Below, in pieces: positions 34,261 through 43,549 of a stretch of DNA of 48,132 nucleotides. Where the stretch lies: positions 1 to 48,132 of the forward strand of contig JANXEU010000004.1 in NCBI GenBank assembly GCA_025058055.1. The letters run 5' to 3'. The DNA is from Candidatus Calditenuaceae archaeon (GTDB lineage: Archaea > Thermoproteota > Nitrososphaeria_A > Caldarchaeales > Calditenuaceae). The translations under genes and the position numbers were made by a program. Position 1 is the stretch's first letter, and each line of letters opens with the position of its first letter. The notes under the pieces are model-generated. The model did no database searches. It was not told where the DNA came from and saw only the letters and a list, made by a program, of their open reading frames with translations.

Positions 34261-34500
34261 TTAAAGCTTCCTAACCTCGAGGTAGTACGGGAGGCCCTTC
34301 GCCTTCTCGATGAACCACTTGACCTTCGCCTCGGGCCCCGTGAGCGTCATCGTGACCTCGTGGAGCTCGCCGTCCCTCACGATCCGGGCTTCGAGGACCT
34401 CGAGCCTCCCTTGCTTCACCAGTATGAAGGTCTTGATGAGGCCCTCATTTCCTCCCCTGATTCTGAGAGCGATCTCGTGGAACTCTGCGCTGCTCTGCAC
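34261..34500 (-). CDS. small ACT-domain-like protein
   Basis: This 79-aa protein has a beta-alpha-beta-beta-alpha-beta pattern: HEIALRIR, then GGNEGLIKTFIL, RLEVLEARIVR, HEVTMTLTG, PEAKVKWFIEKAKG and YYLEVRKL. This fits an ACT or related ferredoxin-like regulatory fold, which usually binds amino acids. It has no catalytic partner domain, so it could be a stand-alone regulator. The GTG at 34500 lies about 26 nt from a CTTTTTAGC TATA element (34522-34529), so the message is probably leaderless. It is divergent from the beta-propeller gene at 34603. Confidence 0.55.
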   Translation of the reverse strand: MQSSAEFHEIALRIRGGNEGLIKTFILVKQGRLEVLEARIVRDGELHEVTMTLTGPEAKVKWFIEKAKGLPYYLEVRKL

Positions 34501-34572
34501 ACTCCGTCTGCTATCGGCCTGCTAAAAAGCCGCACGTTACCTGCTCGCCCTCCCCGGTCTTGATGGGTGGAG

Positions 34573-34580
34573 ATTTTTAA
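34573..34580 (+). promoter_or_regulatory. TATA box for the beta-propeller gene
   Basis: ATTTTTAA is about 26 nt from the ATG at 34603. An AAGGGAG ribosome-binding-like stretch also lies directly before the ATG, so either leaderless or led translation is possible. Confidence 0.5.
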
Positions 34581-34602
34581 TTGCCAGAAGGGGTAAAGGG
34601 AG

Positions 34603-35979
34603 ATGGTGCTGAAGGAGTTAGCGACGGCCTACCTCATACTGACGACGCTCTCCTTCTACCCAAGCGAGCTCGCCTATCCGCCATTGAGGACAACGCCCTC
34701 ATGGATCGCCTCGTTCGACAAAAGTTCGGTGATAATTGCTCTCCCTGCAGAGAGGTCGATAGCCCTTTACGACCTCAGCTCGGGGAACCTATGGAGGGTT
34801 GAGTTGGGGTTTGCCCCTGAGGGCTTGGCTGTGTCCGGTAGATCGGCCCTTGTCTACTCGAGGCTTGATGAGGTCTTCGCGGTCGTCGACGTTGACCGCC
34901 TGATACCGGTGTCGGAGGTCAGGATGCGGATAGAGGGCGTGTGGCCCATCAACGACGGTTTTATCGTTCACAAGGGAACGGGACTGAGCTTGGTGGACCT
35001 GAAAGGTGAGGAGCTTCGTTACCTCAAGGTTGATGCTGTGAGTGACCCGTGGTACGTTAGTGCCCACGGCAGGACTGTCTGGTTCGTCGGTGGAGACTTG
35101 AGGACCGTTTACGTGCTGGACGTGGAACGATGGGAAGCTCGCAAAGTGGCAACTCACAGCAAGATGGTCTCAGCAATCGCGGCGTTCTCTGAGGACACGG
35201 TGGCGGTCGCGTCGGAGGGCTGGATAGGTACCTATAGGACAAACGGCGAGTCGAGAGCCTTCGAGCTTCCATATCAGGTCTCATCGAGGACCAAACTCTT
35301 TCCTGCCAAAGCCGGGAGGGTGATCTTCATCGACGAGGCTTATCGATCGATTGGGTTGCTGGGAATAGACCTCAAATGGCACTCTCTGCTCGAGATAACT
35401 CCGTCGCTGACTACCTCACCGTCACCCTCGAAGGTGTACGTTTTTGATCTGGCCCAGAGGAAACTGAATTACTACGACGTGACATTCAAACCAGAGATCA
35501 GGGACGTCAAGCTAGACGTTAGGGGTGGACAATGGTTGCAAGTGGAGGCAACCTTGAGGGACTTGGATGGCGACCTCATATCATACAGTCCAAGCGTTCT
35601 ACTCAAGGCCGCTGACGGATCCGTAACGATGGCTGCGATGAGATCCATCGGTGGTGACAGGTTCGCCGCGAACGTCGACCTACGCGAGTTCAGCGGAGAA
35701 GTGGAGATCACGATAACTGCTGCCGACACGGAGGGAAATCAAGCGGAGAGCCAACCTTACAAGGTCAAAGTTGATAGAGGGGGAGTTGAGGTTGTGACGT
35801 TTACTACAGCTGCTACGGGCACCGCTCAAACAACACCTCAAGCTGGAGCGTCTTCGCAACTCACCGATCTGCTCATCTTCTCAGTCGAACTCGCCTTCTT
35901 CGCGGTTATTGTAATGAGCATTGTCCTGATCGCATTGAGGACTAGGAAGAGAAGCAGAAAGCGCATTAGGCGAGGATGA
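34603..35979 (+). CDS. membrane-anchored beta-propeller-like surface protein
   Basis: This 458-aa protein has an N-terminal signal-like segment (1-24) and a series of about 40-residue beta repeats up to roughly residue 280 (for example IALYDLSSGNLWRVELG and VYVLDVERWEARKVATHS), as in Vgb/YncE-like propellers. A beta-sandwich, Ig-like domain follows (about 285-385, DLDGDLISYSPSVLLKAADGS). After a Thr/Ala-rich linker there is a transmembrane helix at about 425-448 and a basic RKRSRKRIRR tail. The bulk should lie outside the cell. The ligand is unknown; protein-protein contact or cell-envelope sensing is plausible. Confidence 0.65.
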   Translation: MVLKELATAYLILTTLSFYPSELAYPPLRTTPSWIASFDKSSVIIALPAERSIALYDLSSGNLWRVELGFAPEGLAVSGRSALVYSRLDEVFAVVDVDRLIPVSEVRMRIEGVWPINDGFIVHKGTGLSLVDLKGEELRYLKVDAVSDPWYVSAHGRTVWFVGGDLRTVYVLDVERWEARKVATHSKMVSAIAAFSEDTVAVASEGWIGTYRTNGESRAFELPYQVSSRTKLFPAKAGRVIFIDEAYRSIGLLGIDLKWHSLLEITPSLTTSPSPSKVYVFDLAQRKLNYYDVTFKPEIRDVKLDVRGGQWLQVEATLRDLDGDLISYSPSVLLKAADGSVTMAAMRSIGGDRFAANVDLREFSGEVEITITAADTEGNQAESQPYKVKVDRGGVEVVTFTTAATGTAQTTPQAGASSQLTDLLIFSVELAFFAVIVMSIVLIALRTRKRSRKRIRRG

Positions 35980-36000
35980 AGGTTTTCGCACTAAAATCTT

Positions 36001-36008
36001 TTATTAAA
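36001..36008 (+). promoter_or_regulatory. TATA box for acetoacetyl-CoA synthetase gene
   Basis: TTATTAAA is centred about 26 nt upstream of the ATG at 36031, consistent with a leaderless message. Confidence 0.6.
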
Positions 36009-36030
36009 CAGTCTTGGTATATTCTATCAG

Positions 36031-38019
36031 ATGCCAAATCACAAGATCCTCTGGACTCCTTCTGAAGAAGATGTCAGGAATTCTAACATCGCCGCATTCA
36101 TCGACTTCCTAAACAAGAGGTGGTCGTTTGAGCTCAGAGGGTACTTCGACGTCTACGACTGGTCCATCAATAACATATCTCAGTTCTGGTCAGAGGTCTG
36201 GAAGTTCCTCAGAATCAAATCCTCCAGAGACTTCGATAGGGTCGTCGACGATCTGAGCAAGTTCCCAGGTGCTACGTGGTTCGAAGGCGCGAGGCTCAAC
36301 TTCGCGGAGAACCTACTTTGCTGCGGTGACGGAAGAACTGCAATTGTTCAATGCGACGAATCGGGGTTGCGAGACACCTTGACCTACCGAGACCTTCACT
36401 TAGAGGTTGCAAGGTACAGGGAGTTCATGAGGGAGGAAGGAATCGGTTTAGGAGATAGAGTGGTCGCCTACATGCCGAACGTCTCCGAGACGATAATCTG
36501 CATGCTAGCAGCAACCAGCCTCGGGGCGGTGTGGGCCTCTACAGGTACCGAGATGGGTTATACCGCTGTGGTCGACAGGCTAGGTCAACTGGATCCCAAG
36601 CTGCTGGTGACAGTCGACAGAACTCTGTACAAGGGCCGCACTATCGACTTGAGAGAGAACGTCGAAAGGATCTCGAGGGCCATTCCCTCTCTAAAGCGCG
36701 TTCTGATCATCAGCAGGCACAAAGAAAGGGTCGGGACCTCAGACATACCCAACTCCGTGGTATCTACGGAAGTGTTATCTGGAAAGGGTGAGGCCGAGTC
36801 GGTCAAGTTCGAGCAGGTCAACTCCAATCATCCAGTCTACGTTATGTTCTCCTCCGGCACAACTGGTAGACCGAAGTGCATGGTACAGAGCGTCGCAGGA
36901 GTGCTTGTGAACCATCTGAAGGAGCTCGTACTTCACCACGATCTTAAACCCGATAACGCGATAACCTACATCACCTCTCCGAGCTGGATGATGTGGAACT
37001 GGGTTACGTCCTCCCTCGCGGTGGGATCGAAGCTAGTCGTCTTTGACGGAAACCCGCTTTATCCCGACTGGAAGACGATGTGGAGGATCGTAGAGGAGGA
37101 GGGGATCAACGTGTTGGGGTGCAGCGCCAGTTACATAAACGCTCTGAGGGGACTGAACGCTGAACCCGACAAGCCCCACGATCTCTCATCGCTGAGGGAG
37201 ATCTCACAGACAGGTTCACCGCTCACCGCGGAGGGCTTCATCTGGGTATACGAGCACGTCAAGCGCGAGCTCTGGTTCAACTCGATCTCAGGTGGCACGG
37301 ACATCAACGGTTGCTTCTTCGCTGGAAGTCCCATGCTTCCGGTATACGCGGGCGAGCTTCAGGCGCCTGCCTTGGGAATGAAGGTCAAGGCCTACGACGA
37401 GCACGGAAATCCCGTGTACGACGTTGAGGGCGAGTTGGTCTGCGAGGAACCATCACCCTCGATGCCGATCTTCTTCTGGAATGATCCCGGCACCAAGAGA
37501 TACATCGAGAGCTACTTCGAGCACTTCAGGGCATACGGAAAGAATGTCTGGAGGCACGGTGATTGGGTCACGATCTTCTCCGACACGAGGAGCGCGATCA
37601 TCCACGGTAGGTCCGATGCCACACTGAAGGTAAAGGGCGTTAGGATAGGGACCGCCGAGATATACAGGGTGGTGGAGACGATACCTGAAGTCGCGGACAG
37701 CCTCGCTGTGGGCTACGGTGAGGGTGACGACGTTCAAGTCGCGCTCTTCGTCAAGCTGAAGGAGGGTCAAGAAATGACTGAGGAGCTCAAGGAGACGATT
37801 AGGAGGAGGCTTAGAGAGGAGGCATCGCCGAGACACGTCCCCAACCTCATAATTCGCGTCCCCGACATTCCCTACACCTTCAACTTGAAGAAGGTGGAGA
37901 TCGCGGTCGCGAACATCTTGAAGGGGAAACCGGTTACAAACAGAGAGGCGATCGTAAACGCGGAGTGTCTGGAGTTCTACGAGAAATTCGCTGAAAGGTT
38001 GGCGAGAGGGGAGTACTGA
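36031..38019 (+). CDS. aacS: acetoacetyl-CoA synthetase
   Basis: This AMP-forming ligase makes acetoacetyl-CoA from acetoacetate, ATP and CoA. The 662-aa length and the N-terminal pattern NIAAFIDFLNKRW, FW, PGATWFEGARLNFAENLL are typical of AACS rather than acetyl-CoA synthetase. The ANL motif is MFSSGTTGRPKCMV. SGGTDINGCF and the C-terminal hinge (IIHGRSDATLKVKGVRIGTAEIYR) are intact, and the acylation-target Lys region reads NLKKVEIAV near the end. The gene converges with the DUF35/thiolase-like unit, 11 bp apart. It fits use or salvage of acetoacetate, as produced in leucine breakdown. Confidence 0.88.
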   Translation: MPNHKILWTPSEEDVRNSNIAAFIDFLNKRWSFELRGYFDVYDWSINNISQFWSEVWKFLRIKSSRDFDRVVDDLSKFPGATWFEGARLNFAENLLCCGDGRTAIVQCDESGLRDTLTYRDLHLEVARYREFMREEGIGLGDRVVAYMPNVSETIICMLAATSLGAVWASTGTEMGYTAVVDRLGQLDPKLLVTVDRTLYKGRTIDLRENVERISRAIPSLKRVLIISRHKERVGTSDIPNSVVSTEVLSGKGEAESVKFEQVNSNHPVYVMFSSGTTGRPKCMVQSVAGVLVNHLKELVLHHDLKPDNAITYITSPSWMMWNWVTSSLAVGSKLVVFDGNPLYPDWKTMWRIVEEEGINVLGCSASYINALRGLNAEPDKPHDLSSLREISQTGSPLTAEGFIWVYEHVKRELWFNSISGGTDINGCFFAGSPMLPVYAGELQAPALGMKVKAYDEHGNPVYDVEGELVCEEPSPSMPIFFWNDPGTKRYIESYFEHFRAYGKNVWRHGDWVTIFSDTRSAIIHGRSDATLKVKGVRIGTAEIYRVVETIPEVADSLAVGYGEGDDVQVALFVKLKEGQEMTEELKETIRRRLREEASPRHVPNLIIRVPDIPYTFNLKKVEIAVANILKGKPVTNREAIVNAECLEFYEKFAERLARGEY

Positions 38020-38030
38020 GTCGTTGCGGT

Positions 38031-38423
38031 TCAGACGGATTCGAAGCAGATCAGGTCTAGGACGCTCCCAATTCGCCTCTCCCTGAACTTCGGCCTGACC
38101 CTCATCCCGATGTACGGCTCCTGAGCCCCTGAGAACCTATGCAGAACGCCGCCCTCGAAGCCATCAAAGCACACTAAAACCCACCTGTTGCCATCAGGCT
38201 CAGAGGTCCAAGTGACTACCCTGCCGATATCAGGTGCCTCGACGAACCTAACGTCGTACGATATGCAATTAGTACAGAAGCCGAGCGGAGGAATGATCCG
38301 GTGACCGCAGCTCTTGCACTCCGAGCCGATCAGCTTACCGTCCCTCAACCCTTCGAGATAAGCAGTCATTCCTCTGCCCGCAGGGTACTCGTAAGCGTTC
38401 TCGATCGAATGTCTGTACTCCAT
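38031..38423 (-). CDS. DUF35 OB-fold/rubredoxin-like zinc protein 1
   Basis: This 130-aa protein has an N-terminal zinc ribbon, CKSCGHRIIPPLGFCTNC, and an OB fold (EAPDIGRVVTWTSEPDG through GMRVRPKFRER). DUF35 proteins bind CoA substrates. They bridge thiolase and HMG-CoA synthase in archaea, or partner thiolase-like aldolases in steroid side-chain breakdown. It is the last gene of a four-gene unit, 1 nt after the stop of the second DUF35 gene. It most likely pairs with one of the two thiolase-fold proteins upstream. Confidence 0.85.
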   Translation of the reverse strand: MEYRHSIENAYEYPAGRGMTAYLEGLRDGKLIGSECKSCGHRIIPPLGFCTNCISYDVRFVEAPDIGRVVTWTSEPDGNRWVLVCFDGFEGGVLHRFSGAQEPYIGMRVRPKFRERRIGSVLDLICFESV

Positions 38424-38424
38424 C

Positions 38425-39072
38425 TCACCTCACCGGCGCGAAGTACAATATGTCGGTTATGTCGCCTCTTCGTTGCTCTCTCGAACGCCACACCGGCCTC
38501 ACTCGCATGCCGATACTGACCTCGGATGGTTCGACCTCGCCGAGCCTGTGCATAAGCCCACCAGCGTGGAAGACGTAATTGGAGTTAGGTCTAGTGACTT
38601 TGGTCCCCTCGAACCAGATCACCGCAACGACTTCTGGCCTCGGGAGCTTCTCCTTCGGGTTCGTACCTATGTGCGCAACCGAATACGTGGCCACCTCACC
38701 GAAGCCGTTGTGCTCGATGAAGGTTCTAACCCGCTTGAAGCAGATCTCGCAGAAGGACCTCGGTGGGATGAAGACCCTGCCGCAGCTCTCGCAGTTGGTT
38801 CCGATGATCCTGGCGTCCTTCAGCCCCTCTAGGAACCTTGCGATCGCTTCACCAGTAGAGCGCCTGTACCGGAAGTCGAAAAGCCACGGCAGCACCAGAA
38901 GGCTGGTGAAGCTCATGTCGGGGACCCTTTCGTTGAACTCCGAGACCGCCTTCGCCCAGGATGACTCCCTACCCGAAGATACCTCGTCGGTCGCGCGCTT
39001 GAGTAACTCGCTGAAGGCCTCAGGAAGTCCTTCGAGCTGCTCACTTCCGTACCTCAATACCTTCGCGGTCAT
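38425..39072 (-). CDS. DUF35 OB-fold/rubredoxin-like zinc protein 2, with N-terminal extension
   Basis: This 215-aa protein starts at an ATG overlapping the TGA of the thiolase-like gene (ATGA). A longer ORF reaching 39117 would overlap that gene further and is not needed. The first 80 residues are a helical extension (LPEAFSELLKRATDEV, ESSWAKAVSEFNERV) absent from its neighbour. Next come a zinc ribbon CESCGRVFIPPRSFCEIC and an OB fold ending GMRVRPVWRSREQRRGD. The extension may provide specific docking to one thiolase-fold subunit. Two DUF35 proteins with two thiolase-like proteins suggest two matched pairs or one four-part complex. Confidence 0.83.
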   Translation of the reverse strand: MTAKVLRYGSEQLEGLPEAFSELLKRATDEVSSGRESSWAKAVSEFNERVPDMSFTSLLVLPWLFDFRYRRSTGEAIARFLEGLKDARIIGTNCESCGRVFIPPRSFCEICFKRVRTFIEHNGFGEVATYSVAHIGTNPKEKLPRPEVVAVIWFEGTKVTRPNSNYVFHAGGLMHRLGEVEPSEVSIGMRVRPVWRSREQRRGDITDILYFAPVR

Positions 39073-40223
39073 CTCCTGCACACCACTACCGTTCCGACCT
39101 GCATGAGGTCGCCCCACGCCTGAGCCACACCGATCTCCGCGTCCGGCACCTGTCTCTTGCCTGCTCGACCGGAGAGCTGCCAGTAGAGCTCAGCGACCTT
39201 CATGAGTCCGGCGGCTGCGATCGGATTGCCCACACCGAGAAGACCTCCTGAGGGTGAAGTGGGACAGTCGCCGTCGCGTTCGAGCTGCCCCTCCGCCAAC
39301 AATTTGGGTGCGATGCCCGGTTTACCGACCAATCCGTCGAGGTGATGGAGCTCCTTGTAGGTGAAGGGGTCATAGGGCTCCCAGACGTCGATCTGCTTGA
39401 GGGGCGCGGTTACCCCGGCCATCCTGAAGGCCCTCTGCGCCGCTAGGTAGACGTAATATGGATAAGTGAGGTCTCTGCAAGTCCAGAACTGAGAGTCCAA
39501 ACAGGTCGCGACGCCGTCGAGCCACACCGGGTTATCAGTCAACCTCTTTGCCGCCTCCTCAGACGCTAGGAGCAGCGCTACTGCGCCATCGGACGTCGGG
39601 CTGATGTCGAGCCTGTTGACGGGCCACACCATGATCTCCGAGTTGAGGACGTCATCGACGGTTATCCTCCCACCCAGCTGCGAGTACGGGTGATCGAGGG
39701 CGTTGCGCTTGTTCTTCACGGCCACCTCAGCTATTAGCTCCTTCTTCAGGCGATGGGCCTCCATGTAGCGCATCATCTCCAGAGCGAATATCCAGATGAG
39801 GTTAGGCCCAAGAGGCTTCTCAAGGACAGGGTCGAAGATCGTCTGGAAGAGCTTCTGCGCATGTGGATAGGGGTGACTCATCTTCTCCCACGCCACCACT
39901 AGAAGAGTGTCGAAGGCACCGGACGCAACGTGATACCACCCTGCGACTCCTGCTGCCACACCGCTCCCTCCACCCACGAAGACTCTAGTGATAGGTTTCC
40001 CGATAGCTCCGGCCGCCTCAACCGCGATCGCCCCCTTGTCGTGATAGCCATCAAAAGCATCTGGTGCGGAGGTCGCGAGCACACCATCTACGTATCTGAT
40101 GGAAAGGCCTCCGCAGTCATCGAGACAACGCTTCACAGCTAACCGGATCATCTCCGGCGAGGTCATCGGGAGCATCGACCTGAAATCAGTCATCCCGGCC
40201 CCGATTATAGCCACCCTTCTCAT
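39069..40223 (-). CDS. thiolase-fold protein B (SCP-x/Ltp2-like), without the usual catalytic residues
   Basis: This 384-aa protein has the thiolase superfamily layout. Where the nucleophilic Cys normally stands (CASG), it has GGGSGVA (84-90). Where the catalytic His of GHP stands, it has VGNPIAAAG (331-339). The C-terminal CxG motif is also absent (AQAWGDLMQVG). It is therefore unlikely to be an ordinary thiolase. The glycine loops and SPSGG are kept, so CoA-ester binding is likely. Relatives such as Ltp2 act as retro-aldolases with a DUF35 partner, and two DUF35 genes follow here. The ATG overlaps the stop of the next thiolase-like gene (ATGA). Confidence 0.82.
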   Translation of the reverse strand: MRRVAIIGAGMTDFRSMLPMTSPEMIRLAVKRCLDDCGGLSIRYVDGVLATSAPDAFDGYHDKGAIAVEAAGAIGKPITRVFVGGGSGVAAGVAGWYHVASGAFDTLLVVAWEKMSHPYPHAQKLFQTIFDPVLEKPLGPNLIWIFALEMMRYMEAHRLKKELIAEVAVKNKRNALDHPYSQLGGRITVDDVLNSEIMVWPVNRLDISPTSDGAVALLLASEEAAKRLTDNPVWLDGVATCLDSQFWTCRDLTYPYYVYLAAQRAFRMAGVTAPLKQIDVWEPYDPFTYKELHHLDGLVGKPGIAPKLLAEGQLERDGDCPTSPSGGLLGVGNPIAAAGLMKVAELYWQLSGRAGKRQVPDAEIGVAQAWGDLMQVGTVVVCRR

Positions 40224-41341
40224 TCTCCCACCCCCTGAAGGAGAGCGACTGACCCGATGTCCGAGATCTCCGAGTGCATCGAGACCACGAGTCCCCTATG
40301 CGCGTCCTTTCTCTGGACCGGTCCCGCCTCACCCCTCAGCTGCTTGACCGCTGCGATGAAGGCCCTCATTCCAGAAGCCGTCAGGGAGTTGCCGTTGCCG
40401 AGACAGCCGCCGGACGGGTTGAAGACGGGCGTGGTGCGTTCGTCGGCCGTGGCTCCAGCGTCGACTCCTAACTCCGAGGCGATCATCAGCTCCTGATGCG
40501 CGAAGAACTCCGTGACCTCGACCAAATCCACGCCCTCGGTCACAACCTTGTGCTTGGACCTGATACGATCCAGCGCGCTTCTTACCCACCGAGCTCTCCC
40601 CCAATCTCGTAGCCAGAAATGAGGTGTGGAGCTGAGACCCGAGTTCTCTACTGCGACCAGCTCAACGCAACGATCCGATACTGCAACCGCGTCCTCCGAG
40701 GCCATTATGATCGCGCCTGCGTAATCCGAGAACTTAGCTACGTGCCTCTCTTTCAGAGGCGCGTAGAGGAAATCGTCGGCCTCTATGTCCTCGACAATGA
40801 CCCTCTCGCCGTAGGGAGCACCGATCAACGCGGCCCTGTTGATGTTCTTAACAGCGATCCGTGAGAGGACCGTTGCAGGCAACCCGCTCCTCGCTAGGAA
40901 GGCCCTCGCCTCGAGGCCTGCTATGACGTAGGGATCTAACCCCAACGGTCGAGTGCAGTATGGATCTAGGGAGCCGCGTAGCACGTCGCGGTAGTTCTCG
41001 ATCTCCGAGGGTTTGGCGTGGCCGTCGACCACAACAACGTCCAGCAACCCCGACTTCACCATCATGAATGCGTGATAAACTGCCTCCAGCGCGTCTCCGG
41101 AGACAAGCATGTTGAACTTCAGCCTGCCTCCCATCTGATCCGGCGTGAAGGAGTCGGTGATGCTCACGCCCTCGTTGAAGTCGAGCCCCGAGGAGACTAC
41201 GCCCTGCACGTCGTCAGGTGTCATGTCCGCGTCGAGAAAGGCCCTCTCAGCGGCCTCGAAGGTCATCTCCCTAATCTCAAGGTCAGTTTCACGCGCTCTC
41301 GGCGAGAACTCTCCGAGTCCAACGACTAAGACTCGCCTCAT
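40220..41341 (-). CDS. thiolase-fold protein A, without the usual catalytic residues
   Basis: This 373-aa thiolase-superfamily protein is distinct from its downstream neighbour. The Cys region reads NMLVSGDALEAV (77-88), with no Cys. The GHP region reads GNGNSLTASG (315-324), with Asn for His, preceded by FNPSGG. The C-terminal CxG motif is lost (SMHSEISDIGS). It is translationally coupled to protein B, so an A-B heteromer is likely, with one or both subunits structural or aldolase-like. It has its own TATA box (41365-41373), making it the first gene of the thiolase-DUF35 unit. Confidence 0.8.
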   Translation of the reverse strand: MRRVLVVGLGEFSPRARETDLEIREMTFEAAERAFLDADMTPDDVQGVVSSGLDFNEGVSITDSFTPDQMGGRLKFNMLVSGDALEAVYHAFMMVKSGLLDVVVVDGHAKPSEIENYRDVLRGSLDPYCTRPLGLDPYVIAGLEARAFLARSGLPATVLSRIAVKNINRAALIGAPYGERVIVEDIEADDFLYAPLKERHVAKFSDYAGAIIMASEDAVAVSDRCVELVAVENSGLSSTPHFWLRDWGRARWVRSALDRIRSKHKVVTEGVDLVEVTEFFAHQELMIASELGVDAGATADERTTPVFNPSGGCLGNGNSLTASGMRAFIAAVKQLRGEAGPVQRKDAHRGLVVSMHSEISDIGSVALLQGVGE

Positions 41342-41364
41342 CTCGCGATAAAGGGACAGTGGCG

Positions 41365-41373
41365 TTATAAAAT
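41365..41373 (-). promoter_or_regulatory. TATA box for the thiolase-like/DUF35 unit
   Basis: TTATAAAAT lies about 28 nt upstream of the ATG at 41341, in the 58-bp gap after acyl-CoA dehydrogenase. It separates the leftward cluster into two transcription units. Confidence 0.65.
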
Positions 41374-41399
41374 GGATTCTCCTGCGCGGGTGCGGAGGC

Positions 41400-42578
41400 T
41401 CAATAGGACTTCGGGAGCTTCAGGACGTGAGTTGCTATGAAGCTGAGGACCAGCTCGTTAGTAACGGGAGCGGTCTTCAGTAGCCTCACGATGGAGTAGA
41501 GATTGATCATGTCGGTCTCATACTCATACGCGTAACCACCGAAGGTCTGGATCGAAGCGTCGATGGCCTCAAGGGCTGCCTCGGAGGCGACGTACTTGGC
41601 AGCGTTGGCAAGCTCAACACCGCTTGAGTTGCTGTCGTAGAGGTGAGCTGCCGAGTAGATGAGCGACCTCGCTGCCTCGAGCTTTATCGCCGCCCTAGCC
41701 AGCGGGAATTGAACGCCCTGATGCGACCCAATAGGGACGTCGAAGACTATCCTCTGCTTCGCGTACTCGACGGCCTTAGAGAGCGCATGAGTTCCCAGTC
41801 CGACGGCGATCGCAGCTATCATCAACCTCTCAACGTTGAGGCCCTGAAAGAGTGCCCTGTAGCCCTCGTTCTCCCTGCCTACGAGGTTCTCCGGAGGTAC
41901 CTCCACGTCGTCGAAGTAGACCATGTACTGCCATTCAGGAGACTTTGTGTCGATGTTGAGCCTCTGGAACCTGATGCCCGGATTGTCGGTCTCGACGACG
42001 AAGAGTGAGATTCCGTCACGCTTGTCCTGAACTTGGTCGTACCTTCTAGTCCGAGCGACGACGAGCATAAAGTCGGATTCCTTCGCACCACTTATGAAGA
42101 CCTTCTGCCCTCTCAGGACGTATCCGCGCTCCTCTCTCCTAGCGAAAGTCGTGATCCTCCAAGTGTTTGAGCCGGCCTGTGGCTCGGTGAGGGCGAAGCT
42201 CATCCTCTTTCCTTCGACGCAGGTAGGCCTCACGAACCTCATCGACTGCTCCGGTGTCCCAGCCCTCATCACGATGTCCCTCGAGAAGTGTGTGACGAGG
42301 AACTGAAGGACTGGCAGCCCCTCTAACGCCAACCCCTCCTGCACTAAGACCGCACCCATCAACCCCATGCCCGAGCCTCCGAGAGCCTCTGGGACGCCCG
42401 TGCCGGTCAGCCCCTCTTCCCTCATTCTCTCCCAGAGCTCTGATGGCTCCTCGTTCCTCGACCACTTCTCGAGCCAGTACTTCCTTCCGAAAGCACCAGC
42501 TAAGGATCTGGTGGCCTTTAGAACCAGCCTCTCCTCGTCGTTCAGCAGTTCATGCGAGAGTACCTTAACGTATGTCAT
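41400..42578 (-). CDS. acyl-CoA dehydrogenase (isovaleryl-CoA dehydrogenase-like base position)
   Basis: This FAD enzyme desaturates acyl-CoA at the alpha-beta bond, 392 aa. Flavin and substrate motifs include [12 protein letters not shown] and KVFISGAK. The C-terminal signature is [12 protein letters not shown]. The Glu used by medium- and short-chain enzymes (in YEGT) is replaced here by TAPVTNE. A Glu-Arg-Leu at 250-252 ([11 protein letters not shown]) matches the position where isovaleryl- and long-chain enzymes carry the catalytic base. This favours a branched or long substrate. The ATG overlaps the stop of E1 beta (ATGA), so it belongs with the 2-oxoacid dehydrogenase genes. Confidence 0.87.
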   Translation of the reverse strand: MTYVKVLSHELLNDEERLVLKATRSLAGAFGRKYWLEKWSRNEEPSELWERMREEGLTGTGVPEALGGSGMGLMGAVLVQEGLALEGLPVLQFLVTHFSRDIVMRAGTPEQSMRFVRPTCVEGKRMSFALTEPQAGSNTWRITTFARREERGYVLRGQKVFISGAKESDFMLVVARTRRYDQVQDKRDGISLFVVETDNPGIRFQRLNIDTKSPEWQYMVYFDDVEVPPENLVGRENEGYRALFQGLNVERLMIAAIAVGLGTHALSKAVEYAKQRIVFDVPIGSHQGVQFPLARAAIKLEAARSLIYSAAHLYDSNSSGVELANAAKYVASEAALEAIDASIQTFGGYAYEYETDMINLYSIVRLLKTAPVTNELVLSFIATHVLKLPKSY

Positions 42579-43549
42579 TGGCCTATCGACCTGCGAACAG
42601 CTTCGAGGATGCGGTCTGGATTCGGAAGGTAAAGGCGCTCGTGAACGAGCGGATAGGGCGTGTCATATCCTGTAACCCTGATTATAGGAGCTTCGAGGCT
42701 GTATATCTCCCTCTCAGCAATGGTGGCAGCTATCTCCGCCCCGAATCCCGCAGTTCTAGGTGCCTCATGGACGATGACAGGTCTTCCAGTCTTCTTGACG
42801 CTCTTAGATATCGCGTCCCAGTCGTACGGTACCAGAGACCTTAGGTCCAGCACCTCCACGCTGACCCCCTCTTGTGCGGCCCGCTCCGCGGCCTCAAGCG
42901 AGTCATAGACCGTTGCGCCGTAAGTAATCACGGACACGTCGTCACCTTCCCTGACCAATCGCGCCTTTCCGAGAGGGACGGTGTGTTCACCCTCGGGGAC
43001 GTCTTCCTTCATAGAATGATAGAGTCTTTTAGGCTCGAAGAAGATCACGGGGTCGTCGTTCCTGATCGAGGATAACAGTAAACCCTTCGCATCGGACGGC
43101 GTGGACGGTATGATGACTTTCAACCCTGCTGTATGCGCGAAGTAGGCCTCTGGACTCTGAGAGTGGTACATACCCCCTCTCACGCCCCCTCCAACCGGTG
43201 TTCTCACGACTACGGGTGCGAAGTAATGACTGGCGCTCCTGTACCTCACCTTCGCGAGGTTGGAGACCAGCTGCTCAAAACCGCCGTAGATGAAGTCGGA
43301 GAACTGTATCTCAGCGATCGGCCTCAGACCGTTCATGGCCATGCCTATCGCCACACCGATTATCGCAGACTCAGAGAGGGGCGTGTCTATCACACGCGAT
43401 GGCCCAAACTCCGCAAGGAGGTGTTCCGTGCACCTGAAAACTCCCCCGTTCACACCGATGTCCTCCCCGAGGACCACGACGCGTTCGTCGCGCCTCATTT
43501 CGTAACGAAGCGCGTCGTTGATCGCCTTCGCGAAGGTCATCACAGTCAT
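42575..43549 (-). CDS. 2-oxoacid dehydrogenase E1 component, beta subunit
   Basis: This is the beta subunit of the thiamine-diphosphate E1 heterotetramer (pyruvate, branched-chain or related 2-oxoacid), 324 aa. [35 protein letters not shown] and [21 protein letters not shown] are typical, and the C-terminal domain has [11 protein letters not shown]. Sequence alone does not fix the substrate; the acyl-CoA dehydrogenase next to it favours branched-chain oxoacids. The gene overlaps both E1 alpha and acyl-CoA dehydrogenase by 4 bp. No E2 or E3 gene lies in the window, so these must be elsewhere or the complex is incomplete. Confidence 0.9.
   Translation of the reverse strand: MTVMTFAKAINDALRYEMRRDERVVVLGEDIGVNGGVFRCTEHLLAEFGPSRVIDTPLSESAIIGVAIGMAMNGLRPIAEIQFSDFIYGGFEQLVSNLAKVRYRSASHYFAPVVVRTPVGGGVRGGMYHSQSPEAYFAHTAGLKVIIPSTPSDAKGLLLSSIRNDDPVIFFEPKRLYHSMKEDVPEGEHTVPLGKARLVREGDDVSVITYGATVYDSLEAAERAAQEGVSVEVLDLRSLVPYDWDAISKSVKKTGRPVIVHEAPRTAGFGAEIAATIAEREIYSLEAPIIRVTGYDTPYPLVHERLYLPNPDRILEAVRRSIGQ

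Noticed and set aside
39073..39117. Longer DUF35 protein 2 starting at 39117
   Set aside because: The ATGA overlap at 39069-39072 gives a normal coupled start. The extension is a shadow of the conserved thiolase-like C-terminus.
40220..41341. HMG-CoA synthase or a standard acetyl-CoA acetyltransferase
   Set aside because: The catalytic Cys and GHP His are absent, so neither name is supported.
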